Origin: Ephemerocybe angulata
Lineage: Eukaryota; Basidiomycota; Agaricomycetes; Agaricales; Psathyrellaceae
Length of the DNA stretch: 64,000 nucleotides
Reading direction: 5' to 3'
Assembly (NCBI GenBank): GCA_013368325.1
Contig: JAACJK010000004.1
Span: 496,001 to 560,000 of the forward strand
In this document: positions 43,393 to 54,510 of the stretch, one piece after another
How the letters are laid out: each line of letters begins with the position of its first letter
Position numbering within the stretch: position 1 is the stretch's first letter
Made by a program: the position numbers and the translations under genes
The notes under the pieces: generated by a model
Databases searched by the model: none
What the model was told of the DNA's origin: nothing
What the model saw: only the letters and a program-made list of their open reading frames with translations

Positions 43393-46291
43393 TTCCATGA
43401 GAAGCTGGGGTTGTCGTATCCCACACCCTAATAGTCTTGTCGTACGATCCAGTGACGATACGCCTTCCATCTCTGGAGAATTCTACTGAGCGAATGGCTC
43501 CACTGTGCCCCGTCAGAGTGCTCTGCACTGTACCAGTCGACGCATCCCACACCCTCATCGTATCATCGACCGACCCAGAGCAGATCCATGATCCAACCCA
43601 CGAGAACGCAACTGTGTAAACCGCCTGGCTGTGCCCCTCCAGTACTCTCAGCACGTTGCCTGTCAACACATCCCACACCCTCACTGTCTTATCCGACGAC
43701 CCCGAAACAATCTGTAATCCATCCCTCGATGATGCAACGGAGATGACAGGGTCTGTATGCCCTTCCAGCACAGCGCGCGCCTCGCCCTTCAAAGCATCCC
43801 ACACCCTCACCGAATTGTCATGCGACCCAGAGAAGATCCGTGATCCATCGCCCGAGAATACCACAGAAGAAACAAGACCGGTATGCCCCTCCAAGACATG
43901 CTGAAGTTTGCCTTTCGATGCATCCCATATCCTCGCCGTCCGATCACCAGACCCCGAGACAATCCGCGATCCATCCGGTGAGAAGGCGACTGACCAAACA
44001 GCGTCACTATGCCCCTCAAGCACACTCTTAACCCTGGCTCCCAACACATCCCACACCCTCACCGTTTTGTCATTCGACCCAGAGGCAATATTCTTCCCAT
44101 CCGGCGAGAATGCAACTGACATAAGGCCTTGGCTGTGCCCTTCCAGGACAGTCTGCAGCTCGCCTGTCAGGGCATCCCATACCCTCACTGTTTTGTCCTG
44201 CGACCCGGAAGCAATCTTCGTTCCGTCCCAGGAGAATGCAACAGACATTACATATCCGCCATGCCCCTTCAGCGCGGGAGGAGGTGGCGGAAGGTCCACA
44301 GGCACAGGAGACAGTGGCGGCGACTTGCCGAATCCTGATGCGCCTTGTCCTGGTGCATCCTTTCCGAAGATATCCTCGAGGCCTTTCTTCCATTCTCGCT
44401 GGGCGTTATCTTCCTGGGCCTTGAGCCTCTGGAGCACGGATGAGTGGAATTTGACCATTTCTTGCGACAGTGCAAGCGTGATCTGCGATTCATAGAACGA
44501 CTGGATGGCCGACGCCCAATCTCCCGAGCGTGCCACCATTTCAGGGTCAACGGTGTGGCCGCCGAGACTCTCCAGGAAAATGGCATTTTTAACAAGATTC
44601 CCCTCCCAGCTGTCCTTCAGTCCCTGCCGCATGACATCGAGCCTAGTGGACAAGGTCTCCTGGAGAGTCTGGAAGCTCTCCCGCTCCCTCGAAAGCCGTT
44701 CCGACTCTGGGGATAGCCATTCATTCAATTCTCTGTCCTTCCCTTGCTCGATGCGCCTCCATCTCGCTATCTCCGCACTTGCCTGCTCCACTTCCTGACA
44801 GGCCTTTTCATAGTAGTCCTTCGCCGTTGACACCCAACCCTCCATGTCTTTGAGGGATGTGTGCGTCTGTTTGAGCTGCAACGCGATCCGCTGTTTTACT
44901 GAGGGCAACACCCTCACAGAACGCCCCCCGGCCGACGTTTCGAGCTCATTCAGCTGAGTGCTCAAAGACCGTTCTCGCTCAACTAGCGAGTCTCGTTCCT
45001 GTTTGAGTCGCGTACACTCCTCCTCCGCTGCTTTCCTGTCCTCCGTCGCTTCCTCAAGCCTCCCCTCAGCCACTTTGATCGCAGCGGACGCAGCTTCGAC
45101 TTCTGCGCGACTGACCGCACACTCATCCGCAATATCCAAGGCTTCTCTGTCGAGCTCGGCCACCATCTCGAGTACCTGAGCCGAGAACTTGTCGATGGTG
45201 TCCAAGAGACGCTGCCGTCGAGTACGCGGGGCCCGAATGGCCTCCTTTGGGCCGGGTGTGGCAGGGTCGGGGGACCGCGTTTGTTTCTCTTGGAGCGGAA
45301 GGGCCTCCTTTGGACCCGGGGTGGCGGGGGCGGGGGTTGATGCTTTTTTCTCTTGGAGCAGAAGAGCGTACTTGGCAGCGAGATCGTCCCGCTCCTTGGT
45401 CACCGCTGCCAATCTTTCTTCCAGTAGTGTCGTATCAGATCCCTGGGGCTGGTGAATGAGCGACGTCTCGATGACCGTGAATGCGACTTACCGGTCGGGC
45501 GAAGAGCTCGTGGATGATGTCCTGGGGAGATGAGTAGGCTTCATTGGGAAGGCCTGAGCGGAAACGACGGACGTCGCCCCCTCGACTTTGCCGGCCAACG
45601 AGTAAATACTCCAACAGGCTCCCATTCGTTTTGCCAGTTTCATAGAGGCTTTCTTCCCTACTCCGTGCCTCCTCAGCAGTGAGCGGGGGACCGTCGTCAC
45701 CCTCAATTTGGTCCCACCGTGTAGTGACGCATGTAACTTGGGCGTTTGGAAACGACCTCTCGAAAGCGCGTTGCGCACGGGGTTTGAATTCGGTGGCGGC
45801 CATGTCGTTTGCATTGAGAAAAACGAGGATGTGGGACACGGGCCTAGACCTGGTATTCCGCACAATGAACATGGAGCGAACCAGGAGTCAAAATGGTACT
45901 CACTCGTTTGCAGCAAGATGGGCTTCCAGCATTTGGAGGATTTCCTCGGTCTCCTTTGCGGGCTCCCCACCCGGTTGATAGCCATCGAACCCAGGAGTGT
46001 CCAGGAAGGTCAGGAGTTGTCCATCTAGAAGAGTCACGTCGTACTGTATGACGCCTAGAGTAGGTGCTTCCTCAGCTGCACGCGGTCCAGATCTAGGTGT
46101 AGCTGCATTGTGAACGGCCTTGACGAACTGTATTTCTCCATAAGCCTCCCTCGAGTGAACCAGAAGCGATAAATTGAGCGTACAGTGGTCTTGCCGGCGT
46201 CAAATCTGCCTAAAACGCTGAGTGCAATCAGTCAACATCGTGTCTCGTTAGAAGAAATACGAAGCACCTACGCAATCGTGTGCTGCCTCAT
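43388..46291 (-). CDS. P-loop GTPase - coiled-coil - WD40 repeat protein (NLR-like architecture)
   Basis: Five in-phase exons: 46291-46272 (20 nt), 46217-46184 (34 nt), 46127-45904, 45849-45492 and 45442-43388, encoding 896 residues. The N-terminal domain is a TRAFAC/AIG1-like GTPase: G1 GRFDAGKT (10-17), G3 DTPG (61-64) and G4-like TTRWD (135-139). A 21-residue tandem repeat (each copy ending PATPGPKEA) at about 225-265 follows, then a long coiled coil to about 580. Seven WD40 repeats (about 601-890) form one propeller. The repeats are unusually alike (SGSxDKTVRVWD in several), as in fungal NLR proteins that sense non-self. A switch-linker-sensor layout suggests a recognition or signalling role, but no effector domain is seen. 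The LINE inserted at its stop codon, so its original 3' UTR is now 8.9 kb away. Confidence 0.9.
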
Positions 46292-47279
46292 ATCCCCAAA
46301 GAACGTAGAGTGGTATTGCGGTTGTCAGGAGGCAAGCTTCGTTAACGGGCTCGGTATTCAGGTAGTGTCAAGCTAGAGTACTTGAGAGAAGCTGCAAGCA
46401 CGCTAAACGACAATCGATAAAGATAGGCGCCCAAAGCTAAACATGAGGCCTTGCGGCCTAGCATCTGAGTCCAGGTGATGGTGACGTTGTGACGAAAGCA
46501 CCGAATGAGTGAGCCACGGCCTTTAGGTGCCGCATGTTGACTCCTGGGTGACTCGAGGAGCGACAGAAACTGTTCGAATCGACAGTCGATAACGATGAGC
46601 ACCGGGCAAAGTCTGAATGCAGGGCAATGACTCGGAGTAGAGGCAAAACCAACGGGCCTTTAGCCAGTTGAACCATGGGCACTTGTATAGAAGGGTTCGT
46701 TCTCTAGAAACGGAGGTTTGGTTTCGGGAGATTAGGAGGCTGGTTTTGAAGTACAGTGTGGTGGATGCACCACAGAGTTCGCCACGATCTTGTGTGGGAT
46801 GGGTGCTAGGAAGAGCAGGGAAGTAGGCGCTGGCACCCGGCCGGCAGAGCAGCGTGGGAATTAAGCGCTCCGACGGTCAGGCCCGGCCAGCCCCCGATTC
46901 CGAAGCAAGGGCGAAGAATTCAACTACAGAGAGGAGATTTGTTGTCCTGCACCCCGGAAGATAGACCCAAGGTCAGTATATTAAATACGTAGGTGGGCAG
47001 CTGTGTTACGGTGGCCATTTTCAGTGTACAGCTACCAAAAGGATGAGCAGTTCACTCAGGCTAGCTGTTGTGATACCACAGGCACTTATTGCCCTGGTCG
47101 TCAAAGTATCAAACCTTGGAGGCTATCCCCGCGGAACGAAATAAATAGTCTGTACTAACAGCAAAACGTACTCGTATAGCAATACAGCTAGGGAGACAAC
47201 AAGGAGCGGGATATACAGGGTTAGTAGTTAGTACGTAGGATACAAGACTCCGGTCAGTCGTCCGTCATTAAAGGTACTG
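46292..47279. other. Intergenic region, promoter of the GTPase-WD40 gene
   Basis: Holds the promoter of the minus-strand GTPase-WD40 gene and, at the right end, the 3' flank of the GH79 gene. A TTAAGCGC motif lies at 46861-46868. No gene is supported. Confidence 0.4.
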
Positions 47280-49781
47280 TCAAAGGAAGAAGGTCCAAGC
47301 AGCTACAGCCGCTCCTGCAAGCCCAGAAACCACTCTCGACACTCGCTCGCTCACAGCCGAGCTCTTGACAGCACCAGGGCTCGTACTCCCCAATGCCTTC
47401 TCCAGCTGTCCAGCGTTATGCCCATTCGATGTCGCAACGGAAGCCCAGTCTATTGAAAGCGTGTTATGCTTGTTCGAGAACGCCGTCGAAGTAAACGTCG
47501 TGGGGCTTTGCGACACGGTGAGCAGAGGATCGTTGGAGTTGAAGAAGACAAGGGCGAAGCCTGGGGAAGGTACTGGGATACGGCAGGTGTTCTCGCCCGT
47601 GTTGCACGCGATGGAGACCACATCTAGATTGCCTCGTAGGCGTCCGTCCACCGTGAGTTTCTCACCGAAAGTCTGACGAAGAAAGCGCAGCGTCAGTAGA
47701 TGTTGACCATGATAGCATATGTGTTTGGGATATTTTTACCTGGCCAGCCCATGTGATGTTGGTCTTGGAGCTAACGGAGGCGGCCGATAGGTACCTAGAG
47801 CAAAGAGTCAGTCAGCCATTCATGGTATATCTAGGAAGCCGTGATAGAAGCACGCACTTGACGCTGACAGTGTTCGGCACTCCTCCATTCAACGTTAGGG
47901 CAACTGTAAGCGCGCTGGCGCCGGACTTGTCGTCGACGTAATTGAAAAGGGCGACTTTCGACAGTTGCCCACTCTCATAGATAGCGTAGGCGGGAGTTTG
48001 ATCGCTGTTGCTGTTGGCGCCGAGGTCGACGATCTGGGAGGTATTGGTCTTGCCAAAGGCTTCGGCCATCACCATGGCGGAGTAGAAGATGGGTCCAACA
48101 GTCCATTGGTTGAATGCAGTCTGGTTAGTCGGTGGAGCTATAGACGCCTTGTGAGCTTACGGTTGGACACCTGACGGGCTATAGAGAGGACGTACCAGTG
48201 AAGGGCTATCATGATAGAGCAGAGAATTCAGGTGTTCAGCAACGTCGGCGAGAGTGTGGGGGTTCGGACTCACGTTATAGAAGACGTTCTGTCCACCAAG
48301 ATGGAGCAAAGCGTGTGTGGTGTTCTGAGTTGCCATCTGCATGCCATAGTCCAGCGCCCAGAGCGCCGAAGTGTATGTATTTGAAATTCCGGGGAAACCA
48401 CCGCATGATCCTGTGTTCATCTCGAACATGATGAATGGCTTCCCATACGATATCGCCGTATTCGCGTCTGACGTGTAGGCGCCCGCAAGTTGAACGACAT
48501 TCGTATGCGAGAGATAGTAAGGCATTAGCGCTTGCGGGTCCACGTCGTTTCCACTACCCGGTGAGAACATCGCGGCGCAATTGTCGTGTGGGTAGCTAAA
48601 TTTATCATGAGTTGTTGTGGAGATAAAGAGGAAGCTCGAATTGGACCTACTGCTCGACGGTGACGGCATAGAGGCTGTCTTTGTAGTCGTCCAAAAAGCC
48701 TGCGCCGAAGATATCAGTACCAGTCCATCCAGCGTTCTGGCCTGACACGCTGGGGCCGAGGAGGATGTTTGGGTTCGTAACCTTGGAGTTGCTCTTGAGA
48801 ACCTGAAGAACTTCTCCAACTTCACGAACGTAATCCGCAACTCCATAGGGGGCCACTCGCCGCCCGAAGCTATGCCTATGTGTGAGACGTATAACTCGGG
48901 TTGAGGGAGGATTACATACGAAACATAGAAATCAGGTTCGTTGGCTGCTTGGAGTCCAAGAAGGTTCTGTCCGAGGATGGGCTGTCCCTCCTCGACAATG
49001 TTGATCCTCCAATTGACGGAGTCGTTGAAAGGAATGCCCAAGAACCACTTGACGTTGACTAGGCTTGATATGTTGTTTTGCATAAAGAACATGTCCCTGG
49101 TGTACAGCACCGCAGGAGTTTTTGTCTTAACGTGGAACAGAGGTTATTCATTCTGGGTGGGGGAAAGTCAAGCTTGGACGTACTGTTTGCGTCGAACCAG
49201 AATCCACCTTCCCGAACGTATGCCCAGGCTGAAGTCTGGAGTCGCCTTCCGGAACGAGAGTAGCGAATTCCTGTGTATTTCCCCCAATACGAACGAACAC
49301 GCCCCCGGCGCGCTCCTGGATGTTCGCCATAAGATTCAAAAACGGTGTCTGGATGAAGGTCGAGTTCTTCCCGACTGGATAAATCGGGGTTAGCCAAGCC
49401 TCGCCAAGCGGTCTTGTCAAGCGCCCGCCACCGATAGGCGCGCGGGGGCCAAGAGGTCGCCATTCGAAAGGAACAGAACTCACGAAGCTGCGTGACGACC
49501 GACATTTCGATAGAGAACCCATAGAAGCTGGGGCCGTTGTGAGGCACTGAAAGCCCACCCTGAGCTGTCGCATCTTTCTGTAGTTGCAGAGCGAAGTTGT
49601 TGTTGATTGCAGGGTTGGGTACTGCCGGGGGGACGAGGACGGTGTCGTTGTAGGCTGCTGGTGTCGTCGTGGACAAATTGGTCATGACCTGGCCCAACGG
49701 GAGCTGTCCGTAGATGGTGACCTGCGCAAGCGCCCCAGATAAGCATGCCAGGAGCACTAGGCCACACATTGGCACATGCAT
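47280..49781 (-). CDS. Glycoside hydrolase family 79 (beta-glucuronidase/heparanase-like), probably GPI-anchored
   Basis: Predicted retaining glycosidase acting outside the cell, likely removing glucuronic acid or its methyl ether from glycans. Eight in-phase exons: 49781-49484, 49374-49184, 49125-48920, 48875-48651, 48595-48196, 48120-47858, 47794-47740 and 47672-47280, giving 676 residues. A signal peptide is present. The barrel carries the acid/base glutamate in LQAANEPDFY (about E226) and the nucleophile in IMFEMNTGSCGGF (about E365). The usual C-terminal beta domain is present (FNQWTVGPIFYSAMVMAEAF). The tail ends in VVSGLAGAAVAAWTFFL after a Ser-rich stretch, which looks like a GPI attachment signal. 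An 18-nt extra exon at about 48161-48178 is possible. Neighbours give no pathway. Confidence 0.93.
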
Positions 49782-50247
49782 AAGTATAGCGGACGAGAAA
49801 TGAGAGTGTGGGTTAAAGGAAGGAAGGCGGTGGAACAAAGGAGAAATAGAGAGGCTAGAACGGCAAGCACGGAGAGAAATGGTTATACATAGATGCTGGA
49901 TCAAGATGTTTCTCAAGTAGAAACAGTGACAGCCGTGAAGCCGGAGCGGTGTGCTGCGCTTTTGGGTGGGTGGCTGTGTCGAAAAGCGGCGAAAACATAC
50001 CACGAGCCGGCCTATTAATAGAACCACCGGGATGCAATTGTGAACAAACCCATCCTCTTGCTCCCGGGGAACGGGGTGCAACAGGGTCAACAGACAGGTG
50101 TGTGCGTGGACCAGTCAGTTGATGATAATTAGCGCTCATGACGACCTGTAAGTTATTTCTGAACTTGCTGCGCAAAGCATCCTCAGAAGGCCGTCAATTC
50201 AAGGTGTATATCTGGAGCGTATTGCGATGAAGCACGATGTGATACGC
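49782..50247. other. Promoter region of the GH79 gene
   Basis: Upstream region of the GH79 start codon, ending at the target duplication of the MITE. A frame is open upstream of 49781, but the Met at 49781 starts a good signal peptide and is preferred. No other element is recognised. Confidence 0.4.
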
Positions 50248-50256
50248 TGACTCTCG

Positions 50257-50278
50257 GGATAAAACAATTGAGAAACCC
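50257..50278 (+). repeat. MITE left terminal inverted repeat
   Basis: 22 bp, exact inverted match to 50981-51002, preceded by the 9-bp target duplication at 50248-50256. A CCCGGG palindrome begins at its inner edge. Confidence 0.92.
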
Positions 50279-50980
50279 GGGTTTCAGAAAAACCCCCGGG
50301 TGTAACTTTCGTTCAATGCAAGTTCTCTGTTGCAATATTTGGCACTATTTGTCCGACCGGCCGGCCACGGTGATGGCGCGGCTCCCACACCCTGGTCGAG
50401 TGCCTTTGAAAAAGGTTAAGTTGAGCGCTGAGAGGGTGGTACCAGCCTCGAGTAATGCCGAGCAGCTTTATACTGAGTACTATAGTGTATTAAACCCTGA
50501 AATATATTCCCTATGTTGCAATTTGGCTTGTAGACACCCCACTCTGGATATAAGCGCCGGATGATCGCTCAACGAGAAGGCAGGCTGAATAGGTCGTATC
50601 CCAAGCTTTGTAAAGCCATTCCGGTACATTGAGGTCGTCCAAAAAAAGCTTTATGTCTCCGGTATCTGCTAGCGGGCTAACAACTTGTGAGCACCAACTT
50701 GGAGGTACTCCGGCCATCCCTGCAGTGCCTTCTGACCCAATACAAGGCGGAATTAATTATTTATACAGCTCTATAATCTACCATACACATCTTAAATATC
50801 TTCCGTGCCTGTAGCAGTAAGGAAAGTCGACCCGCCTGCTCTCGCCTTCGCTGTATGCTGCTCACCCCTATCGACGGCCGGTGGGCGGGCGCCATCAGAT
50901 CACTCACGGAGACGCGGCGGAACAGAAACCCAGGTTTCCCAACAGCTTGTGGAGAAACCCCCGGTTTGTAACTGAAAGGG

Positions 50981-51002
50981 GGGTTTCTCAATTGTTTTAT
51001 CC
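50981..51002 (-). repeat. MITE right terminal inverted repeat
   Basis: 22 bp, exact inverted match to 50257-50278, followed by the 9-bp target duplication at 51003-51011. Confidence 0.92.
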
Positions 51003-51011
51003 TGACTCTCG

Positions 51012-51921
51012 CAGGGCACCTACAGTGTGGTCGCAAATGATCCATCAGCCAAAGCCCGACCCTTGTTCCTCAGTGGACCTGGAAACCATGCAACCCGACC
51101 CCGTGATGCGAGTTGGATGCGAGCGTGGTTCATGCTGCCCCTTACATACTTTGAGCGGTCTGAAGCCTGAAGGTGTGAAAGTGCCCTAGTAGCGGTGCCG
51201 CGGCTTGCCGCGGTGGTCCACGTACCCTGGTACTTATAAGTAGATTAGCGAACGCTATCATTGGAACCCCATTTAAGTCTCATCATCACGCACATTATAC
51301 CGCGGTGAATCCAACTATGGAGAGCAGCACGCTCTCATGGTTTCACCGCATGAAAAGTATCAGAAAACTAGCAGGAATTAAGCGTGCGGCAGTCCATACC
51401 CTGAGTGCTACTTTTCGTGCCTGCGATCGGGCCTTATTGATCAGTACTCGGTGCGCAGGCCTCTCTACTGGCGGGAACCTTGACTTCAGTCCGAGATCGT
51501 TTGCAAAGAATCGGTTGGTGCTCACCATCACTTGCGACAGAGCCCAAAGAAACGAAGTTATGCATGTTGGAACCTTACAGCGAAACAGAGACAGCAAATC
51601 AAACACGAATGGCATGCAAAAGGCAAACAAGTGGCATCGAGACCACATTATATACATGAAGCGGGGAGGCACTCCACGTTACATGAGTTCCTAGGCAAGT
51701 TGGAAACCATGGAAAGAAGGTCGAAGTAGCAACAGCAACAGCACACGCACGCAAGAGGGACCCTAAAGCAGAGAGCAAGCACAACAAGAATTTCACGGAT
51801 ATCAATTGGGAACAGACAGGTATGTTCGGCGGAGGAGCGGTAGACCCTTCGCCTAAGAGCAACGACTCAGCGACCTTGCAGCAGTGGAAAGTCGGATAGA
51901 CCAGGCGGCGCGAGATGACGA
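51012..51921. other. Intergenic region downstream of the MITE
   Basis: Contains the 3' flank of the PARP-zinc-finger gene. A frame at 51305-51694 (plus) has no domain and is probably chance. Nothing else is recognised. Confidence 0.4.
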
Positions 51922-53573
51922 TTACTCGTCATCCTCGGCATCCTCCTCGATGGGCTCGACCTCTTTGGTCTTCTTAGCCTTGGAAGCGGGTTTGGCGCGC
52001 TTGGAGGCAGGCTTTGCGGCGGCCTTGCTGGTAGAGGCGGGAGCGCGCTTGCGCTTCTTCGATGAACCCTCAGCCTCGTCGGCCTCGGCAGTTGCGTCGG
52101 CCATTTCCTCGTCGTCTTCAGCCTGGAACGTTGTCAGCATAGGTTTGGCAGGACAGAAGGCCCGGGGGACGCTCCAGGAACCAGGTAAGAGAGAATGGAA
52201 CCCGGTCAAAGCGGAATGAAATGGCGTTAGGGTACCAAGACAACGTAGGTAAGAGAGCTCGGACGCGGTCAAACGTAAAGAGCGCCAAGTACTGCGGTGC
52301 AAGATGCCCCAGCCTAATCTCCAGGGTTGCAGTAGAAAGATTGACAATTGTCGATGAAGGTAAATTAACACCGTCCAACGCTGGCAGACCCGAGCTGTGC
52401 GCCGACTCTCCGGTATAGAAAGGGAGTCCTTAAACTGAAGAAAAACAGCTTGCAGAGAGAATGACCACGCAGACATTAAGGCGCGTTGAACGGTGGTCAA
52501 ATGGACCGGCAGGGTTCGACAGAAAAAAAGGGATGGAGAGAACATGAACGTCGAAAAACGAAAGCTTACTCACCTTCTTGGCAGCAGGCTTGCGTTTGGA
52601 TGCGGGCTTAGCGGCAGGCTCCTTCTTCGGGGCGGCTTTCTTAGCAGGAGCCTTCTTAGCAGGCGCTTTCTTGGGCTTTTCCTCCTCCTCCTCGGCTTCG
52701 CTCCCAGTAGCCTGAACTTCGTCTACCTCCTTGCTAAAGTCCTCAGCATCGTCGTCAGACACCTCAGCAGCCTTCTTCTTGGGGGCGGCACGCTTCTTAG
52801 GAGCGGCCTTTTCCTTTGCAGGGGCTTTCTCCTTAGCGGGGGCCTTCTCCTTTGCGGGGGCCTTCGCCCTTTTAGCGGCGGGAGCCTTCTTCTTCTTCTC
52901 GGGCTCCTCTTCCTCGGCGTCCTCATCAGCGTCGCTGGCAGGTTCAGCGGCGGCAGCCTTCTTGGCGCGGGGCTTAGCAGCGGCGCGTTTCTTGGGCTTC
53001 TCCTCAGCATCGTCGTCCTCAGCCTCCTCCTCGTCCTTCTTCTTCTTGGGGGCGCGCTTCTTCTTTTCAGGTGGCTCGTCGCCGGGCTGTGCCTGGGTCT
53101 CAGGGATGTCTGCAGGGTCAACGTGACCCTCCTGCCAGGCCTTGACGATCTTGGCCTTGTCCTCGTCGGTCAGGTCCTCGTAGCCATCGAGGTCAGTGGG
53201 CTCCGGGTGTGCCTCCTTAATATTAGACAGGATTTTAGGGGTTGTGCATCCCCAGTGCCTCCATTGGCTGGCGACGCGCGCGCGGTTGAGCTTTAGCTTG
53301 AATGGGAATGGCAGTGGCACTCACAACGACTGCTTTCCTTGGATTTCGACGACAGTGCCCAGGCGGAGCGCGCCTTTGGCAATCTTATTTCCTAGAGGTG
53401 AGATAAAAGCTCAGAAAGGGGTGAGACTCGTGCAATAAACAGTGCATTCGTACCATTGCATGGTTTAGGGCCTATAACCACGTTGTTAGGAATTATATTC
53501 GACTGCCCGACATTTTGAGCTCACCTTTACACCCGGCACGGGCAGAGGAAGAGTATTCAATGCGATAAGGCAT
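51922..53573 (-). CDS. PARP-type zinc-finger protein with Lys/Ala/Glu-rich chromatin-like tail
   Basis: Five in-phase exons: 53573-53525, 53471-53454 (18 nt), 53391-53325, 53267-52574 and 52122-51922, encoding 342 residues. Residues 1-60 form a PARP-type zinc finger that binds DNA nicks and ends: C15, C21 (in CKGPKPCNG), then KIAKGALRLGT, and H49 and C52 in WRHWGC. The rest alternates Lys/Ala-Pro-rich blocks (repeated APAKEKAPAKEK) with Glu/Asp runs, like histone H1 tails, and has several nuclear-localisation-like clusters. There is no PARP catalytic domain, so it is not a poly(ADP-ribose) polymerase. It most likely binds damaged or linker DNA in the nucleus. Missing the 18-nt exon would remove zinc ligand C21. 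Confidence 0.92.
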
Positions 53574-54510
53574 TCTGGGTGGATGGTGGGCGGGAAGAAA
53601 CAGGGAAGAAGGGAATCAAATGCGCGTCCGCCGTTGTTCAACTTTGTTGAAAGTCCGCAACTTGCGCATTGACCACCACAATGCCACCAAATTCGGCTGG
53701 AAGTGGCCTGGAATCTCTTCGGAATTCCTGTACGGTGGCAGTTTATGAGTGGAATCTAGATGGGAAGTTGAGCTCGACTGGTTTTGCCGATATCTGCAGT
53801 GTGGGTATCGGGCTGAGGAAGACCCATGATTGAAAGATACAAGCTAGGCTGGGGGTCCAGGTGCTCGGTTTCCCTTGATCCTACAAATTCTGACGAATGT
53901 CGGGCACCATTCAATTTCCAAGCAGGTTCATTTCAAGAAATAGAGCAGCCAAGTGTTTGTTCACAGAGCGTAGCATTCCCTCTTAGCCGTTCGATAATGA
54001 CCATCGTCCTACAGACCCAGAGCACCATGGCTATGCTGGTAGTCACAATTAGATCGTTGCCTGCCTTCGATTCTCACCAATATAAGGTTCCACCATCTAC
54101 TTTGGGACTCCCAAACGTCTGTGCATAAGGACGGCACAGGATGGCGTTCAGTGGTATCACTGGTCCGCGAGGTACAAAGGTACAATCACCGGAAGACTCA
54201 CAATGCAGTTGGCATTGAACCAGAGCTGGATGATGACAAGTGTCATGTCTCCGCGTTAATTCATGAAGAGATAGTGCCACGGTGTCCCGCATAACTCGAG
54301 AAGAACCTCCACGGCTCACACACAGTTTGCAGGAGTAAGTTGACACTTCAGATAAATCGGGAGGACTCCCTGAGAGTGTCAAGAACCATGCAAGGGGTCC
54401 CCAATTTTCGGGTTCCACAAGCCTTCCGACCTACTCTTGGGTATCTTAAACCTTGACGAGCGGCGAATAAGTGATTCAAATGGCTTGAATGAATACCTAT
54501 CATACAGATT
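53574..54510. other. Intergenic region between two minus-strand genes
   Basis: Holds the promoter of the PARP-zinc-finger gene (left part) and the 3' end of the F-box/zinc-finger gene (right edge). Short frames at 53826-54128 (plus) and 54074-54418 (minus) have no domain. Confidence 0.4.

Larger units (their letters stand above)
50257..51002. mobile_element. 746-bp MITE-like nonautonomous DNA transposon, Mutator-like by target duplication
   Basis: The ends are 22-bp inverted repeats, GGATAAAACAATTGAGAAAC plus CC at 50257-50278 and its exact complement at 50981-51002. A 9-bp direct repeat TGACTCTCG flanks them (50248-50256 and 51003-51011). Similarity continues inward imperfectly (CCCGGG-rich blocks on both sides). 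No transposase frame is inside, so it would need an enzyme in trans. A 9-bp duplication is typical of Mutator-like elements; this assignment is inference. Confidence 0.9.

Noticed and set aside
43388..45442. Idea that the LINE truncated the GTPase-WD40 protein
   Set aside because: The target duplication carries the TAG stop, and seven full WD40 repeats precede it, so the protein is complete.
48161..48178. Possible 18-nt extra exon in the GH79 gene
   Set aside because: It has splice-like borders and keeps phase, but the gene model is complete without it; noted only as an alternative.
52493..53296. Plus-strand 267-codon hydrophobic frame
   Set aside because: Antisense of Lys/Ala/Glu-rich codons in the PARP-finger gene; its apparent membrane segments come from the complement of AAG and GCC codons.
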